A stretch of DNA of 64,000 nucleotides from NCBI GenBank assembly GCA_033850885.1, contig JAWWPG010000006.1:62001-126000 (forward strand), read 5' to 3'. This document shows positions 16,582 to 25,618 of the stretch, one piece after another. This DNA is from JAWWPG01 sp033850885. GTDB taxonomy: Bacteria; Actinomycetota; Actinomycetes; Propionibacteriales; Nocardioidaceae. The notes under the pieces were generated by a model. The model was not told where the DNA came from and ran no database searches. It saw only the letters and a list, made by a program, of their open reading frames with translations. Positions within the stretch are counted from its first letter, which is position 1, and every line of letters starts with the position of its first letter. Both the position numbers and the translations under genes were made by a program.

Positions 16582-16907
16582 TTAGGCTTCGTCGCTGAGG
16601 CTGGCCAGGATGCCCCAGGTGGTGATGGCGCCGAGTTGGAGGTCCATTTGCCGTAGGCGGTGTAGTAGCCGACGCCCAGGTGGTTTGCTCGTTCAGGCGG
16701 GAACTGTTTGGTGGGTAGGTTGCCGTTCCGGGCCGAGACCAACCGGAAACTCGATGACGTGCCCCTCACCAAGGTCCACCGTGACCCGCCCCGGAACCAT
16801 CTCCCCGGTCTCCGGGTCCAGACCCGGCTCAGCAGGTAGCGGGCGATCTCCCCCCGATCCGGATGCGCGATCCCAGGGTCTGCGGGAGCGGCCGGGATGT
16901 CGGTCAT
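16582..16907 (-). pseudogene. Decayed gene of unknown function
   Basis: From ATG 16907 (MTDIPAAPADPGIAHPDRG) plausible coding sequence jumps between frames: DPETGEMVPGRVTVDLGEG and HVIEFPVGLGPERQ in one, NHLGVGYYTAYG in a second, and MDLQLGAITTWGILASLSDE before the TAA at 16582 in a third. Splicing these by eye gives a coherent protein of about 105 residues that I do not recognise. At least two indels are needed, so this is a broken gene unless the sequence has errors. Confidence 0.5.
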
Positions 16908-16997
16908 GGCGGATCCGTTCACGCGCACACGACTAGGAGTCGCGTGTCCGGTCTGTCTGGCCCGCACGGCTTGTTAAGGGCGGGGCGCTGCACAATC

Positions 16998-17693
16998 ATG
17001 AAAGTCGTGCACGCCGAGGCCTCTCCCCCCATCACCACACGCAGCGGTCCCGACGCATCCGTCCTCGGGCGCTGGGCCCGGCGGGGGATCTGGCTGCTCC
17101 CGGTGTACGCCCTGCTTCTGGCGCTTTCGACGGTGACCCATCAACCGGACTACACCACGGACTTCGCTAGCTATGCCGCGTTCGTGACCACGGGAGGCTT
17201 TCTGGCGAGTCACCTAGTGGCAAGCATCCTGGGAGCCGGCCTCGGTGTCGTCGGGGCGGTGTCGCTAGGCGTCTTGCTGGCTCGCGAGCGGTCGGCCACC
17301 CCGGCGATGCTCGGCGTCGCCTGCACGCTTGTTGGGAACGTGTTGTTCACGGCGATCTTCGCCGCAGCTGCCTTCGCTCAACCCGCGATCGGTCATGCTT
17401 GGCTCGACGGCGCCCACGACGTCGCCAAATCCGTCAACAGCGACGTGTACGGACCGCCCTTGTTCGCAACGTTCGCCGTTGGTGCCCCACTCTTCATCGC
17501 CGGGGCCATCCTCCTCGGCGTCGCGGCCAAGCGCCACAGCCCGGAGCTGCGCTGGCCGGGGATCGGCTATGCCGTATTCCTTCCGCTGTTCGTTGTCTCC
17601 GGATTCCTGTTCGACATCGTGCAGCCGGTCATGGCTCTGTTCCTGCTTGCGGCCACAGTGGTGATCGCCAGGCGCCTGCAGCACACCGGCTGA
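16998..17693 (+). CDS. Multi-pass membrane protein, unknown function
   Basis: 231 residues from ATG 16998, with about six hydrophobic segments: near 33-50, 68-95, 103-125, 152-172, 188-207 and 208-225. Ser/Pro/Thr-rich cytoplasmic N-terminus, no known motif. Intact in an otherwise decayed neighbourhood. Upstream in-frame sequence is open to 16863 but poor in coding character. Confidence 0.6.
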   Translation: MKVVHAEASPPITTRSGPDASVLGRWARRGIWLLPVYALLLALSTVTHQPDYTTDFASYAAFVTTGGFLASHLVASILGAGLGVVGAVSLGVLLARERSATPAMLGVACTLVGNVLFTAIFAAAAFAQPAIGHAWLDGAHDVAKSVNSDVYGPPLFATFAVGAPLFIAGAILLGVAAKRHSPELRWPGIGYAVFLPLFVVSGFLFDIVQPVMALFLLAATVVIARRLQHTG

Positions 17694-17965
17694 GATGGCC
17701 CTCGCCACAGCAACAGGCGGCGGCGATCCGATATCGACCAGGTGGTGCTGTCCTCGTATCCATTAGGGAAGTTCATGCCGGCAGGATCACCGCAGCCGCG
17801 CCGGCGTACACGCCGATCGAGATGGACCCGCCGCGCCAAGCTGATCCTCTGGCTCAGTGCGCGGCTAGAAATCCGGATCTTGGCATATATGCGAGCGGAC
17901 AGCTTCATGCGACCGTTCACCTGGGGGTTCGCTTGCTCGGCGCAGTACAGGCTGTCTGCAGCCGG

Positions 17966-18746
17966 ATGGGGGAGTTAGTGGTTCAGTCGCGTGGGGCCCT
18001 CCGCGCCTGGTTGGGTGTCGACGTGAGGGATTACCGCTTTCGAGTGGCCACGTGGAATCTGAACAATCGCGGATCTGTGGCTGCGCGCAGTCTGGGTCTC
18101 CTGCTCGCGAGCCTGGAGGGAGACCTGTTGCTGGCTCAAGAGCTCAACAAGACGGCTGCGCCGCAGGTGCTTGACGCGGCGGGGTTGAGCTGGATCCGCA
18201 CGGCCTTCGATGCCGAAGCGCCCGTTCCGCAGAGCCGCTCCGGGCGTCAGCGCGTTACCGCCATCGCGGGCAGGGGATCCCCCCCCCCCCCCCCCCCGGG
18301 CTCACGTCGGCGTGCTCGATGATCTGCCGCTGCCCGAGCGAATGATCTACGGCACGGTCGTGACGCCTGCCGGAGTGGTGACGCTGGCGTCGTACCACGC
18401 GCCACCCGGGGTCGGCTGGGGGATCATCAAGGTGCAGCACGCCCATCGACTGCGCGACTGGGTCAATGCCACTCCGGGGCCACTGATCGTAGGTGCCGAC
18501 GCGAACACCCCTGAGATCGACCATCCCGACCGCGACCTGGTTCGCACGCACTGGTTCACGGGTCTTCGCAAGCTTGCCGGCGAGGCGGGTGACGATGTGA
18601 TGTTCGGTGGCCGACCCGAGCATCGACTCGACGATGCATTCCGGTGCTGGCTCGAGCGGCATCCAGACGACCTGGCGCGGATCCGGGATGACCGACCGAG
18701 TGGTCCGCTAGCAGTGAGTCATCGGACCGCCAAGCGCCACGACTAG
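17966..18746 (+). pseudogene. Endonuclease/exonuclease/phosphatase family gene, frameshifted at a run of 19 C
   Basis: The first part (from ATG 17966) reads FRVATWNLNNRG, typical of the EEP superfamily (DNase I-like, Mg2+-dependent phosphodiesterases). After the C run the frame must change by one base, and the second part gives LASYHAPPG, then VGADANTPEIDH, the conserved Asp/Asn site. Losing one C (or gaining two) restores a single frame of about 259 residues. A true pseudogene, a phase-variable gene, or an assembly error are all possible. The catalytic His region near the C-terminus is not obvious. Confidence 0.7.
18279..18297 (+). repeat. Homopolymer run of 19 C inside the EEP gene
   Basis: Nineteen consecutive C bases follow GGGGAT and precede GGGCTC. 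It is the longest homopolymer noticed in the window and lies exactly where the frame breaks. Such tracts slip easily in replication and are also error-prone in sequencing. Confidence 0.95.
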
Positions 18747-18973
18747 TCGCCGTTGATGGTGGGGTCGGACATGTTCCGGACGACTGCCCAGTGTGGCGGG
18801 TCGGGTAGTTCGGTGCAGGCGTGGCCGTTGGCGGCGGGATCGTCTCCGCAACGGTACGTGCTGCCGATCTAGGACACGGAGAAGCGGCGCCCCCGCGCGT
18901 AAGCGGCACTGTGCAGGTCGACGCCGGCGAGCGACTCGGCTGGGCGGCCGAGGATGTCTCGGCTCCTGTCCAC
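18743..18973 (-). pseudogene. Broken gene of unknown function with in-frame stop
   Basis: Read from GTG 18973: VDRSRDILGRPAESLAGVDL..., then FSVS-stop-IGSTYRCGDD and later TELPDPPHWAVVRNMSDPTI before a TAG at 18743-18745. Sequence on both sides of the stop looks like one protein of about 76 residues. Its 3' end overlaps the end of the EEP gene by four bases. Not recognised. Confidence 0.45.
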
Positions 18974-19143
18974 GGCTGAGGACGCGCACTCTCATGCCGC
19001 TATCCGCGCTCGCGAGCGCGCCGATGAGCCGGCACAGGAGCGAGGTGCTGAATTTAAGCGCAGGTCAGCGCGGCTAGCCCTCGCCGTTCAACGAGTTCGA
19101 CATCAACTAGTCACGATACCTGGCCATCTGCCGTGCGGCGGGC

Positions 19144-19398
19144 TCAGTCCTTTGGGACGGGGACCTCGCTCACCGGGGTGATCGTGCTCGTGCACCGCTT
19201 GAAGCCGGGCCACAGGAACTTGTGGATGGCGTTCACGTCATCGGCTTCGACGACGAGGAACAGAGTGTGCTGAGCGTTCGCGCCGTAGCGTCCAACCAGG
19301 CGAACGCCGGGCACGGCGTGCTCGTACAGCGAGTTGGACCCGCCCTCGTCTCGGGGGCATAACTCGGGGGTGTGGACCTGCGTGATGTGGAAGAGCAC
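19144..19398 (-). CDS. Small ferredoxin-like protein (DUF3303-like)
   Basis: 84 residues from GTG 19398 with GAAGGCGG upstream. The sequence has the form of a short alpha-beta sandwich: LFHITQVHTPELCP, then VRLVGRYGANAQHTLFLVVEADDVNAIHKFL. Position of these strands and the Trp-Pro-Gly before the C-terminus resemble DUF3303/ABM-like proteins of unknown function. No operon partner. Confidence 0.6.
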   Translation of the reverse strand: MLFHITQVHTPELCPRDEGGSNSLYEHAVPGVRLVGRYGANAQHTLFLVVEADDVNAIHKFLWPGFKRCTSTITPVSEVPVPKD

Positions 19399-19895
19399 TG
19401 GACCGCCTTCTGTCGTCGAAACGTCCTACAGAGCAATCGTTGACCTCTTGGCGAGGCTAGTCACTTGCGGGTGGACAGGCATCTTCCTTCAATCGACCTC
19501 GCGAGGCTGGCTGAGAGAGAGAGAGAGTCAACCAATCCGATGAGCGTGCACTAGCTGAGTGGCTACCCATGTCTTCGCCCCGGATGGCGCCTTACTCGCC
19601 GGGACCGAAGGATGCGCATCATTCAACTCCTCAAACGTGCCGTCACAACCGGAATGTAGGGGTCAGCCGGTAGCCGCCTATTGGATCAGGACCTGGGCCG
19701 CCGGTGGTGATCCGCAGCGGTTACGCCTGCTGGCACGATCGCCACGGTGACTGCCACGTCGGCCTGGTCGAGGCCGACCATGTCAGGCCGGTTGAGAACT
19801 AACTCGGACGAGCCGAGCCCGTGCCATCACGGCGAGCTAGCAGCACCGCGATAAACCTTGACGCCTCAGTCGCGTGGTCGTGCCAGTCTCGCCTC

Positions 19896-20039
19896 GTGCC
19901 TGAATGGGAACCGGACAAGTCCATCATTGCGCCCGATTGGCTCCGGGAAGGCGCCCGGGTCCGTCACACGACCTTCGGTATCGGCACGGTTGGCGCGTCG
20001 GCGAGGCACACGGCTGATGGAAGCGAGGAATGGGTATAA
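19896..20039 (+). pseudogene. Truncated small protein, VRHTTFGIGTV motif
   Basis: 47 codons from GTG 19896. ARVRHTTFGIGTVG recalls the small barrel-like tails of UvrD-type helicases and related short proteins, which continue for 20 or more residues past this point. A stop overlaps the ATG of the broken cupin gene, so this copy looks cut short. The 19399-19895 stretch upstream has no supportable gene. Confidence 0.4.
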
Positions 20040-20408
20040 GCAGTGCAGGTGCTGTGGGTCCCAGCGAAGGCCGCGCGTTCACGACGCCGTTCGAATCGAC
20101 TGCTCGAGTCAAGGTGAGGCCGACGAAGCGGGCTTCGTCATCATCGAGAGCGGTCCAGCGGTGGGACGTGCTCAACAACCGCAGGTGCATGACGAGTACG
20201 ACGAGGCGTTCTACGTCACAGCCGGCCAGGTTCTCTTCCAGCTCGGTGACCGAGAGGTGATGGCAACCACGGGACCACTGTGTTCGCCCCGCGGGCACGA
20301 TCCCCGGGTTCGCCATACCGGCCGAGATGACACGCCCGCATGCTCGTTGTCGCCACTCCAGGCGCACCACTCGCGTCTCGCGTTGGCCCCGCCGACCCTG
20401 GCGCCTGA
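20030..20408 (+). pseudogene. Cupin-domain gene with at least four frameshifts
   Basis: Starting at ATG 20030 (GEGRAFTTPFESTARVKV after a short lead), the product continues in a second frame with QPQVHDEYDEAFYVTAGQVL, the cupin metal-site motif (H, E and YV.G), then TVFAPR, GTIPGFAIPAEMTR and MLVVATPGAPLASRV in alternating frames to the TGA at 20406-20408. Joined, these give a normal single-domain cupin of about 125 residues. Four or more indels in under 400 bp show decay, unless this stretch is badly sequenced. Confidence 0.75.
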
Positions 20409-20427
20409 CCACGTCGACGGGCTGCGA

Positions 20428-20742
20428 TCAACCACGCACCGACCGTCCGTCGGCGAACCGCACCTCGAGCACCGTGATCGGCGTTCGCGGCGGCTCCCCC
20501 TCGGCCCGCACGCCACGCTCGACCAGCACAGGGTGAACGGCCGGATGAACGACCTGCTCGAAGGCAGCATCGTGCTGCTCCTGAGACTCCCACACGTCGA
20601 GGTAGTGCAGGGTGCCGTCATCGCGCTGCATAGCGATGTGGGCCACCAGGCCGGGCATCTTCGCGTCAGCGATCCGGTCGGCGATGTCGGCGTAGGCGTC
20701 GGCGTCAATTGGAACATCTTGGGTCCAGGCGTAGAGCGACAT
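20428..20742 (-). CDS. ABM-like small protein
   Basis: 104 residues; ATG 20742 has GAGGAG ten bases upstream. The fold pattern (AWTQDVPIDADAYADIADRI, LVAHIAMQRDDGTLHYLDVWES) fits the dimeric alpha-beta barrel superfamily that includes antibiotic biosynthesis monooxygenases. It is divergent from a TetR gene across 63 bp and is probably its target. Confidence 0.68.
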   Translation of the reverse strand: MSLYAWTQDVPIDADAYADIADRIADAKMPGLVAHIAMQRDDGTLHYLDVWESQEQHDAAFEQVVHPAVHPVLVERGVRAEGEPPRTPITVLEVRFADGRSVRG

Positions 20743-20799
20743 AGGTGATGCTCCTCAGTGATTGGTCCGAGGCTTTCTCGGATGAATACTGTTAAGATA

Positions 20800-20811
20800 G
20801 GTCACGTGACC
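20800..20811. promoter_or_regulatory. Palindrome GGTCACGTGACC over the TetR start
   Basis: A perfect 12-bp palindrome spans the proposed GTG start at 20806 and sits just 3' of a possible -10 box TAAGAT (20793-20798). Placement between divergent genes suggests the operator of this TetR protein. Confidence 0.5.
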
Positions 20812-21459
20812 GACGACGTCAAGCCCGAACAACGGCGACGGTACGACGCGTCCGGTCGCCAGCGCGCCGCGGCCCGCACGCGCACCCGCGTGCTCGCGTC
20901 CGCACGTGAGCTCTTCGCCGCCGAGGGGTACGCGGGCACCACCATCACAGCGATAGCCCAACGTGCTGGCGTCGCAGCCGACACGGTGTACGCCACCGTC
21001 GGGGCGAAACCGGTGCTGTTTCGCGAGCTCGTCGAAACCGCCCTCTCCGGGAGCGACCAGGTGGTCGAGGGCCGCGACCGCGACTACGCCGTGCGGATGC
21101 GGGCGGAGCCCGATGCCGTCGCCAAGCTGGCGATCTACGCCGCGGCGGTTACGGAGCTGCAGGGACGCCTCGCGCCGCTGTTCCTGGTGCTGCGCGAGGC
21201 GGCGTCCGGTCAGGCGGAGCTGCGCCGGCTCTGGCGCGACATCACGGAGCGCAGAGCCCGGAACATGCGGCACCTGGCCGCGGATCTGGTGTCCACCGGC
21301 GCCGTACGGGCCGATCTCACCCGGGACGAGGTCGCCGACGTCATCTGGACCATGAACAGCTCCGAGTACTACGACATGCTCGTCCACGAACGGGGTTGGT
21401 CGACCGCGCGGTTCCAGGACTGGCTGCTCGACGCCTGGTGCCGGCTGCTGCTTGACTGA
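20806..21459 (+). CDS. TetR family regulator
   Basis: 217 residues from GTG 20806 (in-frame ATGs at 20782 and 20758 are alternatives). The DNA-binding helix-turn-helix is GTTITAIAQRAGVAADTVYATVG, with a standard all-helical C-terminal ligand domain. The start shows no ribosome site but lies about eight bases after a -10-like TAAGAT, which would fit a leaderless mRNA. Likely regulates itself and the divergent ABM-like gene. Confidence 0.82.
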   Translation: MTDDVKPEQRRRYDASGRQRAAARTRTRVLASARELFAAEGYAGTTITAIAQRAGVAADTVYATVGAKPVLFRELVETALSGSDQVVEGRDRDYAVRMRAEPDAVAKLAIYAAAVTELQGRLAPLFLVLREAASGQAELRRLWRDITERRARNMRHLAADLVSTGAVRADLTRDEVADVIWTMNSSEYYDMLVHERGWSTARFQDWLLDAWCRLLLD

Positions 21460-21761
21460 TTCGAGCGACCGGATGCCGCTGCTGCCGGTCCCGGGGCGCC
21501 TGCGTCACGTGTCCAGCTTGCGCGGCATCGTCGTATTGCGGCTGGCGCTGCTGTTCTTGCCGACCACCCGCTTCCAGTCGCGCTTGGTCAGCCGCGAGTC
21601 GCTGGACCCGGCAGTCTGTTCCCTCGATGCCAGCTTCACACATCGAAGAGTCTTGTGCCGCGAGGTGGTTGTTCTCCCCCAAAGATTGGTCATTCCAAAA
21701 ACTGCTCCCCACCGAAAAGTGTCATGGTGACGACTGCGGGTGCTTGGGCGGAATGCGGGAC
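21460..21761. other. Intergenic stretch without a supported gene
   Basis: About 300 bp. A minus-strand frame (21505-21693) encodes SRLTKRDWKRVVGKNSSAS, which has a protein-like look but no recognised family, start signal or partner; it may be a gene fragment. Confidence 0.4.
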
Positions 21762-22400
21762 CTACTGAACCTCGATCGTAGCCGCCATATACTCCGAGTA
21801 TGCAACGCCATTGCTCGGGTCCGTGGGGGGTGGTGAGGTGCAGTTTGGACTGAACATGTATTGCATCAGCGAGATGAGCGGGTAGGTATTACCTCGCTGA
21901 TCCTTACTGATCGTCCACGAAAGAGTGACGGTTTGGCCGTTGGCCAGCCAAGGACCGGAGGCTTTTGAGGCAGCCCGCTGGTTATCCGGGTTCTCGGCGG
22001 GCCCTGGCGAATCTGCCGGGGTGCCAGGTGGCGCCACAACTAGTTGCGCTCTTTGCACCTTCTCAGCCTTATTTGCACCCATCGCAGCTATGACCGTCAG
22101 GGTACTGCCCGGGTTTGTGACGATGTTGACGAGTGCGGGCCCGTTGGGAGTCTTAGTCAACGTGCCTCCGTCGACGCTCTGAATGGAGAAGTCCGTTGAG
22201 GGGCATCCCGGATCAAGAGGCATCGATCGGTTGCCGTCGCTTCCTGATGATGGTGAGTGCGGGCTTTGGCTGCACGCCGCTGTGGAGGTGAGCAGAAGCA
22301 GCACCGGTGGCAAGGTACGAACCCAGAACGGCTCGCGCTGGCTGGCCGCCGCCTGCTCGACCGCTTTGCTCCGGTCATTTCTCGACTGGTGGATCTCCAT
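21762..22400 (-). CDS. Lipoprotein of unknown function
   Basis: 212 residues. ATG 22400 has AGGAG five bases upstream. After a charged N-terminus a hydrophobic stretch ends in the lipobox LTSTAAC, followed by a Ser/Gly linker. The mature domain includes two regions, LVNIVTNPGSTLTVIAAMG and VTLSWTISKDQRGNTYPLI, suggestive of beta-sandwich structure. It faces a second lipoprotein gene in divergent orientation, but the two are not similar. Confidence 0.65.
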   Translation of the reverse strand: MEIHQSRNDRSKAVEQAAASQREPFWVRTLPPVLLLLTSTAACSQSPHSPSSGSDGNRSMPLDPGCPSTDFSIQSVDGGTLTKTPNGPALVNIVTNPGSTLTVIAAMGANKAEKVQRAQLVVAPPGTPADSPGPAENPDNQRAASKASGPWLANGQTVTLSWTISKDQRGNTYPLISLMQYMFSPNCTSPPPTDPSNGVAYSEYMAATIEVQ

Positions 22401-22662
22401 CTGTTCTCCTGTTTGCTCCCGCATTTTTCAATGCAGGGAGCCGCTCTCACATCACCTTGGGCCGACATCGTCGGCATACCCGTTGCAATCGTTGAGGGCC
22501 AGCCGACGGCTCCCTAACCATTGTGACCCGGCAGGCGCGTGATCCGTGCCGGAACGGATTACGCCCACGGGGTGCGTTGTGGAATCGGTACCCGACCGTG
22601 CCGATGATGACACCACGCGATGTCACATTGGCAGCACCGAGAAGTCCCCCATTTCAGGGCTG

Positions 22663-23451
22663 GTGGTCGTGCTAGCAGTCAGACCTGTCCTCTTCGCAGT
22701 GATAGCCCTGTCGGCGGTGCTTGCGGGATGCTCCGCAGGGGGCAGTAGCTCGCCTTCGGGCGGCAGCGGCTCGCCGTCGGTGGCACGGTCAGCCGTCAGC
22801 CTGCCGTGGGCCGTCATCGCGCACCCGTCGCCGTCAAAGCTTGAGATCGTAGTGAACGACGGAGGCTGCGACACATTCACCCATCTCACATCCATCGAAA
22901 CATCGACTGCTGTGCGCATAGCAGCGGCAGGATTCCACGTCGGCGGCCCACTCGCGAACTGCTCTCTGGATCTGCATCCCAACCTTGCCGAACTCACGTT
23001 GACCCGTCCGCTTGCGGGCCGGCACCTTGCTCACGCGCCTCTCTCGTCCGGCTGGCAGCCGCTGGATGCCAAGGAGGTTCGCGAGGACACGCAATTTCTG
23101 CCCGTCGCGCGGCCAAGTCACGACGGCCTTTCTACGGTCTATCAGGGCAAAAATCCTAGACTGCTGTTCCTAGAAGCTGTTGAGGATACCCACAATCGAG
23201 CAAATCCCTGTTGGCAGACGTACAAAAACTCAGTTTTCTACTCGCCTCTGGGTGTTGCCGAGATCAAATCTGTGGTACATGAGAGAAAACTCGGAGGCGT
23301 ACACTGCCCAGGTCTGGCCGTCGGCCCGCTCTATAGCCGTTTACCGCTGGCCGGGCCATATTTGCATAGCTTTGTGATCGATGCATATACGGGCCAGCAC
23401 GTTCCTATCGTGGCCGTTGTTCATCCGACCAAAGACGAGATCATCAACTAG
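22663..23451 (+). CDS. Lipoprotein of unknown function, atypical base composition
   Basis: About 262 residues; the start is uncertain (GTG 22663 or 22669; the frame is open from 22546). The signal ends in lipobox SAVLAGC, then a Gly/Ser linker. The mature part has a conserved-looking CxxxFTHL segment and two or three further Cys. Its second half is clearly less GC-rich than the surrounding genes, indicating horizontal gain. No known domain recognised. Confidence 0.6.
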   Translation: MVVLAVRPVLFAVIALSAVLAGCSAGGSSSPSGGSGSPSVARSAVSLPWAVIAHPSPSKLEIVVNDGGCDTFTHLTSIETSTAVRIAAAGFHVGGPLANCSLDLHPNLAELTLTRPLAGRHLAHAPLSSGWQPLDAKEVREDTQFLPVARPSHDGLSTVYQGKNPRLLFLEAVEDTHNRANPCWQTYKNSVFYSPLGVAEIKSVVHERKLGGVHCPGLAVGPLYSRLPLAGPYLHSFVIDAYTGQHVPIVAVVHPTKDEIIN

Positions 23452-24143
23452 AATATGAGAGTTGCGAGATGGCCACGCAGTCTCGGTCGGGTACCACCCG
23501 GCGAACCTCACCGAGCCCTACGCGCCGGCGAATATAGAGACCCTCGCCAACGACTGCAACCAGCAAAGCAGCGCCTCCTGAATTCATGAGAGAGTGTAAC
23601 GACAACGTGACTGTAACGGCTCGGAACAGTGTTCGAAGTGAGTAACAGGATGTGGGCCATTCCAGATAGTCGGCCCGAAGCCGTGTGGCCGGAAAACACT
23701 GCGTCAGTTCTCGGTCGGCTCGAGGTACACCCTGGGCAAGGGACCCCAATGAGTAACCACTGAGTGCAACCTGCAACGTCAGGTTGCCCACAGTAAAGGG
23801 AGCTAGTGGTGACGGCCGATTGAATGGTTTGCAGTCCGACGACAATCCCTACCGCCACACGCGACCCCGGTGATCGCGGCGGCGGCGAGAAGACCGCAGT
23901 ATCGCCCGTGACCTGACAGAAAGAAGCGAGCAGGAGGGCATGGATGCTCGGCCAGGACGCTTCTGGAGGCGTTTGGACCTCGCTCCTGGCAACTTGGTGC
24001 GTAGAGCCGGGTGAGTTTCATGAGCGCCATGGTCAGGTTGGCCGCGGTGACGTGCTCGACCTCCTCCGCGCCGCTCAATGGCACGCAACGGTTCGGACTC
24101 AACTTGTCTGGCTGCGGCCCGCAAACGGGCCGCCTAGGGAAGT
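23452..24143. other. Gene-poor stretch of lower GC
   Basis: About 690 bp with only short, poor-quality frames. One minus-strand frame near 23.9-24.1 kb (EEVEHVTAANLTMALMKLTR) could be a remnant of something larger, but I cannot name it. No terminal inverted repeats or transposase motif were seen. Confidence 0.5.
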
Positions 24144-24146
24144 GTG

Positions 24147-25400
24147 ATGGATATCCGGACTAGTCAGATGCGCACGACGCATCGGCCCGACTGGTTAGAG
24201 AGGCTGACCGTGACGCACAAACGCTTGCTGGGCGTGAGTTGCACCCTGCTCGGTGTGATGTGTGCTGGGACCACAACGGCTCGGGTCGACGGTTCTCCGG
24301 CCGCCTTCGGTGGAGCGGGTGGCCGGCCGGGGCACCACGTCGAAATCCAGGCGGCTTCGTGGCCGCCGGCCGAGCTAGAGGACGTGGTGTCCTTGTCGGG
24401 GTCTGACGCCTTCGCCGCTGGAAACGCTCGGCTCGGCCGTGACGCTCTCCTGGAGCGCTGGAACGGCTCACGATGGAGGCGACTGTCGGTACCCGAGAGG
24501 GTGGCGCACGCGCCGATCGACCCGATCGCCGTCCTGTCAGACACCGATGTCTGGGCGGTCGGCCTCATTCCCAAGCAACAAGGAAACGCCGACTTGCCTT
24601 ACGTCGTGCACTGGGACGGCCAGACCTGGCAGCACACGCCGCTGCCCGGAGCGACGACTGACACGTTCATCGAAGACGCGACCGCGATATCGGCTACGGA
24701 CGCCTGGCTCGTTGGCGATCTACGCACCAATGCTCATGGCGGCCTCAAGCCGGTCAGCTATCACTGGAGTGGCAACTCCTGGGAGCGAGTGAATCTTCCT
24801 GCGACGAAGGGCCGGCGGACCGGTCTGTTCGGCGTCAGCGGAACGTCGTCGACCGACGTGTGGGGGGTCGGTGCGACTGTGAACCGGGTCGGCACCCGGG
24901 ACCCGGAGACCTACGTTGTGCACTGGGACGGATCGGCCTGGAGCAGAGTCACGACGCCGAGCCCAGGAGCAGAGGAGAACATCCTGGGACATGTCGCCGC
25001 GGTGACGCCGGGCAACGTCTGGGCCCTGGGCGAGACCGCCGCCCCCGCAGGTCAACCACACAGCCTCCTCGAGCACGAGGTCCACGGCGTCTGGAAGGTA
25101 GTCGACCTGCGGGCAGCGTTCCGCGGCTACACCTTCATCGACATCGGGGGCGATCGGCCGAACGACGTCTGGCTGGTCGGGTTTCAGGCCGCGGGGACCG
25201 GGTTCGCCACCGTCGCCGTCCAGTGGAACGGGCGCACCTGGCACCGGACGCCAACACCGAACCCTGGAGGCGACAGCTTCCTCGAAGCTGTGTCAGTCAG
25301 CGGACCTGGCGCCACCTGGGCCGTCGGGGACATCGAGGGCATCGAGCACCGGCCACCACTGCGGCTGCTGTGGAACGGCCACGCCTGGGTGCGCAAGTAG
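24147..25400 (+). CDS. Secreted beta-propeller-like repeat protein
   Basis: 417 residues with an N-terminal hydrophobic segment (KRLLGVSCTLLGVMCAG). The mature part repeats a blade-like unit: TDVWAVG...HWDGQTW, TDAWLVG...HWSGNSW, TDVWGVG...HWDGSAW, NDVWLVG...QWNGRTW and a final WAVG...LWNGHAW. Kelch/Asp-box-like propellers of this form are usually extracellular and bind ligands or glycans. Five to six blades are visible. No enzymatic motif. Confidence 0.78.
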   Translation: MDIRTSQMRTTHRPDWLERLTVTHKRLLGVSCTLLGVMCAGTTTARVDGSPAAFGGAGGRPGHHVEIQAASWPPAELEDVVSLSGSDAFAAGNARLGRDALLERWNGSRWRRLSVPERVAHAPIDPIAVLSDTDVWAVGLIPKQQGNADLPYVVHWDGQTWQHTPLPGATTDTFIEDATAISATDAWLVGDLRTNAHGGLKPVSYHWSGNSWERVNLPATKGRRTGLFGVSGTSSTDVWGVGATVNRVGTRDPETYVVHWDGSAWSRVTTPSPGAEENILGHVAAVTPGNVWALGETAAPAGQPHSLLEHEVHGVWKVVDLRAAFRGYTFIDIGGDRPNDVWLVGFQAAGTGFATVAVQWNGRTWHRTPTPNPGGDSFLEAVSVSGPGATWAVGDIEGIEHRPPLRLLWNGHAWVRK

Positions 25401-25618
25401 CGACGGGAGTTCCCCGAGTCATAAACCGGTGCAGAATCGTGCCGCCCCTGCCGCCAGGGTTGTCATTCCACTGGATATGCCAGGAACCTGCATCCCACCG
25501 CTCCAGGAAGGCAAACGGGGAGATCCGCGCATACTTGCCCATGGGCCCATCAAGTTTGCCCAGGCGCGGTCGGCTTGAGTGGCAGGGCGCGATCGGTCGG
25601 AGCGGTACTGTTTCAAAG

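Noticed and set aside
23803..24102. Transposase remnant
   Set aside because: Short protein-like stretch without a DDE signature, terminal repeats or target duplication.
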